In this document: positions 1-6,976 of the stretch, piece after piece | Layout: every line of letters begins with the position of its first letter | Numbering within the stretch: the first letter of the stretch is position 1 | Source of the DNA: Baffinella frigidus | Lineage: Eukaryota > Cryptophyceae > Cryptomonadales > Baffinellaceae | Reading direction: 5' to 3' | Assembly: GCA_026770585.1 (NCBI GenBank) | Contig: MU647849.1 | Coordinates: forward strand, 22,155 to 39,251 | DNA: 17,097 nt | Program-made: the position numbers and the translations under genes | The notes under the pieces: generated by a model | What the model was told of the DNA's origin: nothing | What the model saw: only the letters and a program-made list of their open reading frames with translations | Database searches by the model: none

Positions 1-97
1 TTCGAGGAAGCATTTGAGGGGGTATTTGAGGAGGCCTTCGAGGAAGCATTTGAGGGGGCATTTGAGGAGGCCTTCGAGGAAGCATTTGAGGGGGTTG
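1..97. repeat. 36-bp tandem repeat, about 2.6 copies
   Basis: Copies start at 1, 37 and 73, each beginning TTCGAGGAAGCATTTGAGGG. The period is a multiple of three and the array lies inside the minus-strand proline-rich reading frame, so it gives a 12-residue protein repeat. It probably continues left of the window. Confidence 0.9.
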
Positions 98-292
98 GTG
101 GCCTCCTTCATTGGATGGGGTATGTGCCTGTTCTTCGTGGTGTCCAAGAATAGGGTCTATGAGGTGCTTCTGCAGGAACTCAAACGGGTTGGCTGTGTTG
201 TGGGTTCCGTCAACGGAGTGTATACGTGCAAGTATGGCGTTGGTAATGGAGTTTCCAAGCGACTCCCGTCTGTGTGTTGGTACTGGTTCCAT
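1..292 (-). CDS. Partial proline-rich tandem-repeat protein (runs off left edge)
   Basis: An ATG at 292 opens a minus-strand frame with no stop for 97 codons, continuing past the window edge. The first ~65 residues are ordinary mixed sequence starting MEPVPTHRRESL. The rest is a 12-residue Pro/Gln/Met/Arg repeat built on PPQMLPRR, encoded by the 36-bp tandem repeat. A TATATAAT box lies about 29 nt upstream of the ATG, the same arrangement as at 6742. Overlapping plus-strand frames exist (14-313, and one open from base 1 to 153), but they have no promoter and use the repeat less naturally. I do not recognise a family. Proline-rich repeats of this kind are usually disordered and may bind partners or sit in a structural protein, which is inference. 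The C-terminus is unseen. Confidence 0.6.
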   Translation of the reverse strand, partial: MEPVPTHRRESLGNSITNAILARIHSVDGTHNTANPFEFLQKHLIDPILGHHEEQAHTPSNEGGHQPPQMLPRRPPQMPPQMLPRRPPQIPPQMLPR

Positions 293-320
293 GTGTTCGT
301 ACTACGTGTTTAACATGTCT

Positions 321-328
321 ATTATATA
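321..328 (-). promoter_or_regulatory. TATA-like box of the proline-rich gene
   Basis: TATATAAT on the minus strand, about 29 nt before the ATG at 292. If transcription starts 25-30 nt downstream, as at ordinary TATA boxes, the leader would be almost absent. An ATG at 316 opens only a four-codon frame and lies too close to the box to be in the transcript. Confidence 0.5.
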
Positions 329-402
329 CTGGATAGTGTTGAGTCGGATTGGACGTACCTTGAGAATATAGTGAACGGAGTTACTGACACCCAGATCTTT
401 CA

Positions 403-408
403 TTTATT
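403..408 (-). terminator. Possible AATAAA polyadenylation signal for ankyrin protein 1
   Basis: AATAAA on the minus strand, about 104 nt after the stop at 512. The motif alone is weak evidence, but similar signals follow the other two ankyrin genes and the chromodomain gene. Otherwise 293-511 holds only the TATA box at 321-328 and no gene I can support. Confidence 0.35.
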
Positions 409-511
409 TGATGTATTAAACCCCCGTCGCCACCAGTTGTCCTTACATGCACTGAATACTACTGGAGTATCACTTCTCGTCGAGCCTAGACCGTTGCTGA
501 GACTTAGGGAT

Positions 512-1453
512 TCACACAGAGACGTCCCCCGTCGTCGCGACTTCGAGGATGTTCTGGCACTCGGCCATCGCAGCCTTGTCATCGCGCTCGTTCGTCGCAC
601 CGGGCAAGAGTGCCTGGACCGTGAGAAGTTCGAGAGGTGTGTACCCCATGGGGGAGACCCAGTCGCGGGAAGTGTGCGGCAACTCACAGCGGTGGTGGAC
701 GTTGGCCCCGGTCTTGAGAAGAAGCTTGACCATTTCGACCCCGTCAGCATGCTTGAGGTGTACGGCGGCGTGAAGAGGGCTCCACTGGTGGTCCCGGCGA
801 ACGTTCCAGCTCGTGTCGTGTTCCAACGGAACATTCTTATCGTAGAGCTCCATGACACGCAAGCCGGTTCCGCCGTTGGTGTTAGGGTCGAGGCCCACAG
901 TCTCCAAGAGAAAACGGACATTGTCGAGGTTGCCAGACGTCACGGCTGCTACCAGAACCGTGTTACCCCATGCGTTCGTGATGTTCATGTCCGCCCCGTG
1001 TGTGTACAGGGACTTAAGAACCACGGGGGAACCCTTGAATGCAGTGTCGATCAACGGGTGCTGCCCACGCATCCCAATCTCGAGGTTGGCACCAGCGTTG
1101 AGGTCGAGAAGGGCAAGGGCGGCGTCGTCCCGCCGGCCGCCGATTGCGACAGAGAGCATGGTGCGACGGGGGTTGTTGGACGTAGGCTCGATCGCATTAA
1201 CGTCCGCGTTGTGCTTGTTGACTAGCATGTTGACCTTGTGGGTAGTATCCTTGTAGCTGCGGGACGAGACGTGGAAGAGAAGACGAGTACTGATCGCCGT
1301 CGGCAGAACACTGTCCAGTGCCCCGAGCTTCGAGATGGTGCGAGGGTCGGTCGTCCACGACTGGATCTCACGCTCGAGGACCTCAGAGGTGGATGTCTTG
1401 CAGGATTCCAGCAAGTGGTCAAACCCGATTCTCATATCCACAGGGTACTGCAT
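512..1453 (-). CDS. Ankyrin-repeat protein 1
   Basis: 313 residues from the first ATG at 1453; the frame is open further upstream to 1510, but only through a TTG. About five ankyrin repeats can be seen, near residues 57-92, 97-128, 131-160, 163-195 and 223-253, with the usual signatures such as GADMNITNAWGNTVL and SPLHAAVHLKHADGVEMVKLLL. Ankyrin repeats bind other proteins; in large DNA viruses they often act as adaptors towards host factors. No F-box, SOCS box or other effector domain is visible. The N-terminal ~55 residues align by eye with those of the gene at 11537-12607 (FD-x-L near the start, then a WT pair about 20 residues on), so the two are paralogues. The long plus-strand ORF opposite is a shadow. 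Confidence 0.9.
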   Translation of the reverse strand: MQYPVDMRIGFDHLLESCKTSTSEVLEREIQSWTTDPRTISKLGALDSVLPTAISTRLLFHVSSRSYKDTTHKVNMLVNKHNADVNAIEPTSNNPRRTMLSVAIGGRRDDAALALLDLNAGANLEIGMRGQHPLIDTAFKGSPVVLKSLYTHGADMNITNAWGNTVLVAAVTSGNLDNVRFLLETVGLDPNTNGGTGLRVMELYDKNVPLEHDTSWNVRRDHQWSPLHAAVHLKHADGVEMVKLLLKTGANVHHRCELPHTSRDWVSPMGYTPLELLTVQALLPGATNERDDKAAMAECQNILEVATTGDVSV

Positions 1454-1626
1454 ACTGTCTGTCGTTGGTAGGACAATTGATGTCTCGGGATGGACTGCAG
1501 GTGAACCCAAGCTAAGAAACCACGAAATCGGGGGTTTGGAGTTGTAAAAGTCCGTGTCTCAACCCGTGGAAGGTGTATGAACTCTCTAGACTCAGACGAA
1601 TTACAGCTTCGTAGAGACCGTATGGT

Positions 1627-1693
1627 GGTAACACGTGTTTTCGTACTAAATATGGTAACACGTGTTTTCGTAATAAATATGGTAACACGTGTT
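1627..1693. promoter_or_regulatory. Triple G-box array between divergent genes
   Basis: Three copies of GGTAACACGTGTT at 1627, 1654 and 1681, exactly 27 bp apart, separated by AT-rich TTCGTAnTAAATAT-like spacers. Each has the palindrome CACGTG (1632, 1659, 1686). The array lies between the start of ankyrin protein 1 (1453, minus) and the 188-aa gene (1798, plus), so it may serve either or both. CACGTG is the classic site of bHLH and bZIP factors in eukaryotes; binding here is inference. Confidence 0.75.
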
Positions 1694-1761
1694 ATCATAT
1701 GAATTGACTTATGGTTTGAAGTTTTCGAAGTTATCCGCCCAATCGGGACACTCCGTTGTAG

Positions 1762-1769
1762 TATTTAAG
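1762..1769 (+). promoter_or_regulatory. TATA-like box of the 188-aa gene
   Basis: TATTTAAG about 29 nt before the ATG at 1798. The identical octamer precedes ankyrin protein 3 on the other strand at a similar distance. Confidence 0.5.
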
Positions 1770-1797
1770 TCTCAAGTAGACCCATTTACATGGTCGC

Positions 1798-2364
1798 ATG
1801 TCATTCATCGGCCCGAACACAACCGCCGACCGCGGGGCGGAGGAGATCTGGGACCACCCTCGGCGATGGACACGCCCATACACCCCGGCATCTGCCCTTG
1901 CTGAATCGTTGTATGAAGCGTATCATGTGTGGTTGAATGCTGCGAGGTCCACATTTGAAATCTCTCTCGATGATGAATATGGGGAAATGTACGAAGAAGG
2001 GGCGGTGTATGACCTATGGGTTGCCTGGTACGACCGCTCAAGGCAGAAAGGTGCTTATGTCGAGAACTTTGAGAGAGGCACTGACTGTTACAACACAGTT
2101 ATTATGCCAGCGGTACATGAATTGCGTAGCATATTGAACGCAATTGACGCAAGTGACATTTCGTTTTGCCACCCATATGGGCGTAGAAGCATCATTCGTA
2201 AGATGAACAGGTTCGAGGAAAAGGTTGAAAAACTCTTTGATTTGCAAACGCGTCGTGAGGCGTTTGCTATGGGAATGATGGATAGGGTCGGGGGAAAATC
2301 ATTAGTGTCAACACTTGGAGAGCTTGGGTTGATTGACAAGATACTGCATCATTCAATAATCTAA
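1798..2364 (+). CDS. Unrecognised 188-aa protein
   Basis: The frame starts at the first ATG after a TATTTAAG box. The protein is acidic to neutral, looks mainly helical, and is rich in aromatic residues in the middle (YDLWVAWYDRSRQKGAY near residues 70-87). A charged helix, RRSIIRKMNRFEEKVEKLFDL, lies near 128-148. There is no signal peptide, membrane segment or cysteine pattern. It has no competing long ORF and reads as a real soluble protein, but I cannot assign a family. It is convergent with ankyrin protein 3, with only 87 nt between the stops, and divergent from ankyrin protein 1 across the G-box array. Confidence 0.8.
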   Translation: MSFIGPNTTADRGAEEIWDHPRRWTRPYTPASALAESLYEAYHVWLNAARSTFEISLDDEYGEMYEEGAVYDLWVAWYDRSRQKGAYVENFERGTDCYNTVIMPAVHELRSILNAIDASDISFCHPYGRRSIIRKMNRFEEKVEKLFDLQTRREAFAMGMMDRVGGKSLVSTLGELGLIDKILHHSII

Positions 2365-2419
2365 TGCATCGGTGGTGTCTACACAGACAAAGTGTCAGGG
2401 CTCACATGAGAACTAGTGG

Positions 2420-2425
2420 TTTATT
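2420..2425 (-). terminator. Possible AATAAA polyadenylation signal for ankyrin protein 3
   Basis: AATAAA on the minus strand, 27 nt after the stop at 2452, in the 87-nt gap between convergent genes. Confidence 0.45.
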
Positions 2426-2451
2426 CTTTTATATGCACAGTTCATGCTACT

Positions 2452-3300
2452 CTACATACCATAGTCGGACTCTGTGTCACACATGCCACTATACACAGAC
2501 TCATGCCTCCTCATCAACATTTGCAACATCTGCGTCTTGGATATGTTACCCCGCTGCTGCATCTCCCGCATCTCCCGCTTCTCCCGCGTGCGATGGTACA
2601 TCTCCTCCTCCCACCGGGACAGTGCCAGCAGCTCCTCCTCCCGCATCGCCGCCTGCAACACATCCGACCTCGACATACCCTCCTGCCCCGGCACGCTCCA
2701 CAACGGCTGCAAGATATCCGATGCGGGCGGCGCATGGGAGCCGCCGTGTCCCACGAGGCCATCACTGCTACGAGGTGCCGCACACACACGGGATTCACAC
2801 GGCACCCCACCCTGTGCCTCCCACAACACCGTTGCAATGACGCGGTAAGGGTCTTGCTCGCTTCGAGGCTGTGCTCTCATGCTCACCTTGTTGGCGAGCG
2901 TAAACGCGGTGTCGTTATTCTCGTTGCGGACACTGCAGTCCGCACGCGATGCAACGAGCGTGCAGACGATTTCAACCGAACCGTGGCAGACGGCTTCTAT
3001 GAGTGGCGTGGTGTGCGTGTCCGGGATTGACGCATTCGCATGGTATCGCAGTAGTAGATGCACCATGGGGATGTCCTGGTTTTTCACAGCAATCATCAGG
3101 GCGGTATCACCTGAAAAAGTCTGCTCGTCAATGCCCCAACACACCGGACGGCCGCGGACGTCGCGGTGGTGTAGCATCGCGGATACCGTATCTACATTGC
3201 CTGTAGCAACTTCGCGGTGGTGTAGCATCACGGATACCGTCTCTACATTGCCTGTAGCAACTTCGCGGTGTAACCTATTCAGTCCAGTGAAGGATCCCAT
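2452..3300 (-). CDS. Ankyrin-repeat protein 3 with charged C-terminal helix
   Basis: 282 residues from the ATG at 3300. The frame is open up to 3579, but only to a TTG, and the stretch above 3300 is antisense to better coding sequence. A TATTTAAG box sits about 25 nt upstream of this ATG. Residues 10-45 hold a perfect-period 17-residue duplication (HREVATGNV-type half repeats). Two to three fuller ankyrin repeats follow near 62-95, 97-126 and 128-160. After a Gly/Ser/Pro linker (165-200), residues 208-265 form a highly charged helix rich in Glu, Arg and Met, possibly a coiled coil. Protein binding is the expected role; the partner is unknown. It is less similar to ankyrin proteins 1 and 2 than those are to each other. 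Confidence 0.85.
   Translation of the reverse strand: MGSFTGLNRLHREVATGNVETVSVMLHHREVATGNVDTVSAMLHHRDVRGRPVCWGIDEQTFSGDTALMIAVKNQDIPMVHLLLRYHANASIPDTHTTPLIEAVCHGSVEIVCTLVASRADCSVRNENNDTAFTLANKVSMRAQPRSEQDPYRVIATVLWEAQGGVPCESRVCAAPRSSDGLVGHGGSHAPPASDILQPLWSVPGQEGMSRSDVLQAAMREEELLALSRWEEEMYHRTREKREMREMQQRGNISKTQMLQMLMRRHESVYSGMCDTESDYGM
3163..3270. repeat. 51-bp tandem duplication inside ankyrin protein 3
   Basis: Two 51-bp copies (3163-3213 and 3214-3264) differ at three positions or so, and the first bases of a third copy follow at 3265-3270. The period encodes 17 residues, so the reading frame is kept. This is shorter than the usual 33-residue ankyrin unit. Confidence 0.9.
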
Positions 3301-3324
3301 ACGTGTCTTACAGAGGAGACGCTT

Positions 3325-3332
3325 CTTAAATA
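3325..3332 (-). promoter_or_regulatory. TATA-like box of ankyrin protein 3
   Basis: TATTTAAG on the minus strand, about 25 nt before the ATG at 3300. It helps choose that start over the upstream TTG. Confidence 0.5.
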
Positions 3333-3369
3333 CAAGATATGTATCAGAACCTACCCAGATTCTTAATGA

Positions 3370-3606
3370 ACACCTAGTGTACACAGGCGCAACACTACCG
3401 GGGAGTACTCCGCGGGTGTGAAAAAGACACTCGCGAAGGAAGAGAAGAGTATCCTGTGGTACGCCGAGCACCGGGATAGGCTTGCAGTCAAGATTGCGGA
3501 GCTCACCCACGAGTACAACAAAGTCCCAACCGCCGTCCGTGTCCAAGAGGAAAAGGCATACCACATGCTGCAACTGCAACTCGAGAAAGAACGCTGTGTC
3601 ATCTAG
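3370..3606 (+). pseudogene. Coding remnant or exon without a start codon
   Basis: The frame is open from 3370 (after a TGA at 3367) to the TAG at 3604-3606 and has no usable ATG; a GTG lies at 3418. From 3418 it encodes about 62 charged, helix-forming residues with strong C/G third-position preference (for example KIAELTHEYNKVP and QLQLEKERCVI), which looks like genuine coding sequence. The opposite strand, an extension of the ankyrin 3 frame, does not. An ATG at 3338 opens a neighbouring frame that stops at 3376, so a one-base shift near 3370 or a splice could explain the missing start. Function is unknown. A broken gene, a second exon or non-ATG initiation are all possible. Confidence 0.45.
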
Positions 3607-3935
3607 GGTCTTCCTGTTCTAGGGCCTCTGTGTCTGGGTCGTCTGGCCAGCCAGTAATCCGGCACGAATTCATTGGTTTACAGTGAATTCACTACCTCGA
3701 GGCGTACAGCCACTAGCCAGGTCACACCCGTAGCGATGTGTTCTACTACAGTAACACATGATGGTCTATAATAAACATACCAAACACAACAACGCGTTGC
3801 GAGAGAGAGAGGGGGGGGCGAGATATAGAGAGGGAAAGCAGTAGTTTGCGTTTGATACCTTTAATCATCATACAACCCCCGTTGCCACTAACGCGACACA
3901 CACACACAATGCCCATACGCCTTGTACCACCCCCC
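3607..3935. other. Intergenic region with simple repeats
   Basis: No gene seen. It contains a perfect 10-bp palindrome, CAACGCGTTG (3790-3799), followed at once by a GA run and eight Gs (3801-3818) and more GA-rich sequence to 3834. A CA run lies near 3896-3909. AATAAA on the plus strand near 3769 could be a 3'-end signal for the remnant upstream. Confidence 0.6.
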
Positions 3936-4700
3936 TTAATATCGGTTTATGGGAGCCCCCAATTCGTCACACTGACACAACTCGATGAACACCCAGACCC
4001 AACGAAGGTCGCCGTTTAAATGCACTAGGTCCGGGTCTGCAAAGCCAGGACGAACTAACGTAATGGGTTGAGCTTCTAGAGAAGCGCGGCTTATAGATGG
4101 TGAAAACAATGAAGTAAACTGATTTGGGTCCTCGGTGTTCATGATCGCTAACAACCAACTACCCACCATCACTCGAATCTTGCAGAATGGGTCTTCACCC
4201 ACAATCCATAGAACAGATGAAGGAGTCCCTGAGTTGGCATGCACGGGTGCGCCCTGTCTGTGTCCATAGCGCCACCCAGTACAGGGTTCATGGGAAGATG
4301 CAGGGATTTCATTATGTTCAGTGAGCCAACACGTTCGTTTGTGGCGAAATAGACATATCTTCATGATTTCACGACGCGATACCGTGCGACTAATCTTCAA
4401 CATAGCTGTATAGCTGTTGGTACTCACTGTTATGATTCGTGAGATTCGCATACCCGTATCAAGCTGTAGGAACAAAGGGGGTTTATGTGCAAGTGTCTCA
4501 CGGTTGTGGGGGTCTCGTGGGACATGTGCACCGGTGCACATTGACAGGCGTTGTGGATACAGTGAAACTGCTCGGTGTGTGATCTGTACCGCATGGGTTG
4601 GTTTCAGCGGCGAACATAGCTTCATGCCATTCAGGTACCCCACACTACACAAGAGTAACAATGTACACAGGGGTGTCTGAATTTCCTGCCTATGTCGCAT
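3936..4700 (-). CDS. Putative secreted or membrane-targeted 254-aa protein
   Basis: The ATG at 4700 begins a short basic head (RHR), then a hydrophobic stretch at residues 10-23 (TPLCTLLLLCSVGYLNG), which looks like a signal peptide with cleavage near residue 25. The rest is mixed polar sequence with about eleven cysteines, as expected for an extracellular or lumenal protein. Residues 175-190 (VMVGSWLLAIMNTED) are moderately hydrophobic but short for a membrane span. No family is recognised and no TATA box is obvious upstream. Composition is slightly AT-richer than in the ankyrin genes. The ORF could be chance, but its length, signal-like start and lack of a better overlapping frame favour a real gene. 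Confidence 0.55.
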   Translation of the reverse strand: MRHRQEIQTPLCTLLLLCSVGYLNGMKLCSPLKPTHAVQITHRAVSLYPQRLSMCTGAHVPRDPHNRETLAHKPPLFLQLDTGMRISRIITVSTNSYTAMLKISRTVSRREIMKICLFRHKRTCWLTEHNEIPASSHEPCTGWRYGHRQGAPVHANSGTPSSVLWIVGEDPFCKIRVMVGSWLLAIMNTEDPNQFTSLFSPSISRASLEAQPITLVRPGFADPDLVHLNGDLRWVWVFIELCQCDELGAPINRY

Positions 4701-4899
4701 GAAACCTTAGTCGCCTTGGCGACCGCCACGGCCATAGTACTGCCTGTTGCGACTAGCTTGTTTTTTGTCTGAACTACCCACATAACACTACGTCTTCAAA
4801 GGAGCTTTTGGGGGGGAGTGTGTGTCATCACGATACCATCATTTTCACTACAAGTCGTACATGACCAACTTACGTTTTCAAATGCAAACCGTTTCGGTA

Positions 4900-4945
4900 C
4901 TGTTTCTCATAAGAGAATTGACACATCTAGCATCCCCTCTACCCA
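4900..4945. repeat. Copy A of a 45-bp duplicated element with a dyad
   Basis: The core GTTTCTCATAAGAGAATT (4902-4919) is identical to 6904-6921, and the next 25 bases match at about 16 positions. The core is a small hairpin: TTCTC, loop ATAA, GAGAA. It lies about 40 nt after the stop at 4958, on the 3' side of a minus-strand gene, and copy B has the same position behind the gene ending at 6977. Confidence 0.75.
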
Positions 4946-4957
4946 CATCACTGCTGG

Positions 4958-6238
4958 TTACATATGCATGCCTATTGCAAAACACACTCGTTCCGTGATA
5001 TGCTGGGTCAAGTGATCGAGTGTACGGCGGTTCAACGCTATACATCTGTCAGTTTCAATAATTGGCCCCATTGGTAAAAACTGTATTTTTCCAGTGGAAC
5101 CCTTGGTGAGTCGGGCTTCGATGAAGGAATTCGGTCTATATGAGAAAGCCATTGGCAACCCAGGAATTATCCATCTCATAGTATAGCATGCATTTTTAAA
5201 CAATCCGATCAATGGTCTTGTTAACCATTCGCTTATACATATATATATATATTGGTTCGATACCAATTTAGTGTCTATTTCTACACCGATAATTCTCTCT
5301 TCGGTTTCCAGATTTCTTTTAAGTTTCGATCTCTGTCGTGTGTCTTCATCCTGGATCGTCCTCCGTGTCAGGCCAATTGGGACTTCAGATGTAGTTACGA
5401 CATTTGATTCCCATCCATCCATGTTTTCTATATGTTTTAAAGTGTCTATTCGAATGTCGGGAAAGTCCGACTGTCTTATGTATACATACTTGACATCGAC
5501 AGGGAGTGGTCTAGCAAACGGTTTCAAAAGGGAATCCAACTGATGGGCTATCGAAGTTTCCCTGGGGGCAACCATATGATGCGATGGCTCCTTATGTTTG
5601 ATCCCGCCCATCATGTTCAAAGGATCCTCAAATCGGTAAGATAAGGCCAACCGCGAGCACATCGTAATGGACCCCATCAAATTCCATTTTTTGTCGTGGT
5701 AAAAGCGTTTAATTGCGTGACTAGAGAAAGTAGCATTCGTATCACAGAGATGTGATATGCTATAGTCTTGCTCAATTGAAACGAGATTCTCGATGTGTAT
5801 GAAAAATAGTTTGTTAAATATATATCGATCGAGTTCTTGAAGAGTGTGCTCTTTACATCGGTAAAAAGTGTCTCGGAGATCTCTAAAAAATTGAAGATCT
5901 CGTACCTTTTGCTTCCCCGTAAGATCGTGTAGAACGCCCATTAGATATTTAAAGGTATTTTGGGTGAAATTGTCCATTCCGTCTCTGTCACCAAACTCAC
6001 ACTTTACATTCATGAGGAACAGTTGAGCCTCTGACCTAGACGCTGTCTTGAATATTGCGAGACCTTCTACGATATACTTGTCAATAGGCCCCTCGCGAGA
6101 CATTCCAGTAGAACCCTTATCCGCCCATCGTTTTCCCAATCCTTTCAGTAAGATGGGTCTGTATATCGAGTACCAAAAGGGGTCTGCGTGTAATAGGTTT
6201 GAGGTCGAGTCGTTGTCGTGTGTAGATACATCTACCAT
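4958..6238 (-). CDS. Unrecognised protein, downstream part of a stop-interrupted frame
   Basis: 426 residues from the first ATG at 6238. The same frame stays open for another 29 codons up to the TAG at 6326-6328, and those codons read like protein, so this is probably the larger part of one gene that begins at 6742. The sequence has many aromatic and charged residues (for example WYSIYRPILLKGLGKRWADKG near its start) and no transmembrane segment or metal motif. It resembles an uncharacterised viral structural or enzymatic protein, but I cannot name a family. Codon use is clearly AT-richer than in the genes on either side, suggesting separate origin. If the stop is real and not read through, this part would need its own initiation at 6238 or would be lost. 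Confidence 0.7.
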   Translation of the reverse strand: MVDVSTHDNDSTSNLLHADPFWYSIYRPILLKGLGKRWADKGSTGMSREGPIDKYIVEGLAIFKTASRSEAQLFLMNVKCEFGDRDGMDNFTQNTFKYLMGVLHDLTGKQKVRDLQFFRDLRDTFYRCKEHTLQELDRYIFNKLFFIHIENLVSIEQDYSISHLCDTNATFSSHAIKRFYHDKKWNLMGSITMCSRLALSYRFEDPLNMMGGIKHKEPSHHMVAPRETSIAHQLDSLLKPFARPLPVDVKYVYIRQSDFPDIRIDTLKHIENMDGWESNVVTTSEVPIGLTRRTIQDEDTRQRSKLKRNLETEERIIGVEIDTKLVSNQYIYICISEWLTRPLIGLFKNACYTMRWIIPGLPMAFSYRPNSFIEARLTKGSTGKIQFLPMGPIIETDRCIALNRRTLDHLTQHITERVCFAIGMHM

Positions 6239-6325
6239 CGAATATTTCTCAACATGAAAGTCGGTATATTGTGCCTTTATATACGACCCGACGGACACCA
6301 GTTTACCATTAAGCGAATGAGTCAA

Positions 6326-6742
6326 CTATTCTGGGTTATAAGTGGTCGTGTGGATCAGGTCGCTAAGACGAGGGGCTTCATCACCGATTGCAAACGTTCC
6401 AAATTGCCTCCGGGTATAGATGATTTCCGACGCGGTACCATTCGTATAGGTGATGTACGCACGGTTCATGCCATGTTCGGTTGATTGCAAATGAACGACT
6501 TTGTCATTACTGATTGTGTATTCATCCGAATCATCGCTCCATGATGTGCATGTATGTACAACTTTCGTGATTTTGGAATCTTCTTTTTCGATATAAAGAT
6601 ACAGGGATACAAAGCATTCGACGGTTCGGTTGCCATCTTTATAAATGAAGGGTTCAATAGGCTTTCCATCTCCATCCAGTTTGCATTCCATATCGCCATC
6701 CACATACGTGTGGTCGTCCGGTTCAACACGAATAACAACCAT
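6326..6742 (-). CDS. Unrecognised 138-aa protein, upstream part of the interrupted frame
   Basis: ATG at 6742, with a GTG two codons earlier. A TATATAAT-like box ends about 28 nt upstream, so the start has promoter support. The protein is acidic with alternating beta-like segments (residues ~40-60, VECFVSLYLYIEKED). It ends in TAG at 6326-6328, and the frame then continues without interruption to 4958. With the downstream part it would be a protein of roughly 590 residues. Possibilities are a recent nonsense mutation, a sequencing error, read-through, or two separate genes in the same frame. The base after the TAG is T, which is not a known strong read-through context. Confidence 0.6.
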   Translation of the reverse strand: MVVIRVEPDDHTYVDGDMECKLDGDGKPIEPFIYKDGNRTVECFVSLYLYIEKEDSKITKVVHTCTSWSDDSDEYTISNDKVVHLQSTEHGMNRAYITYTNGTASEIIYTRRQFGTFAIGDEAPRLSDLIHTTTYNPE

Positions 6743-6768
6743 TTGCACTGAAAAATACGGACAATTGG

Positions 6769-6777
6769 ATTATATAT
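6769..6777 (-). promoter_or_regulatory. TATA-like box of the interrupted gene
   Basis: ATATATAAT on the minus strand, about 28 nt before the ATG at 6742. Sequence and spacing match the box at 321-328. Confidence 0.5.
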
Positions 6778-6901
6778 GGGTATGTGGATGAATTGTCCAT
6801 TACACCACACGGTCAGCTTCTGTATGCACATACACCGTGATACGTCGCAACGGACAGTGTGTGATCAATTTATTTAATCAAACGCACATTGGTCACCAGT
6901 T

Positions 6902-6947
6902 CCGTTTCTCATAAGAGAATTTGCACAAATAGCGCCCACACTACCAA
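6902..6947. repeat. Copy B of the 45-bp duplicated element with a dyad
   Basis: It shares the 18-base core GTTTCTCATAAGAGAATT with copy A in the same orientation, and most of the next 25 bases. It lies about 55 nt after the stop of the 405-aa gene and upstream of the interrupted gene, so copies A and B bracket that gene 2.0 kb apart. Confidence 0.75.
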
Positions 6948-6976
6948 CCTCTTGTCGATGTTGATACTCTGTGTGC

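Noticed and set aside
14-313. 99-aa plus-strand frame over the 36-bp repeat
   Set aside because: No promoter is visible, while the minus-strand frame has a TATA box at the usual distance and a more protein-like N-terminal part.
371-1225. 284-aa plus-strand frame
   Set aside because: It is opposite ankyrin protein 1, begins with GTG, and its residues are the pattern expected from the antisense of a GC-third-position gene.
4711-4724. GTCGCC-TT-GGCGAC palindrome upstream of the 254-aa gene
   Set aside because: The arms are six bases with a two-base centre, short enough to be chance, and no second copy was seen.
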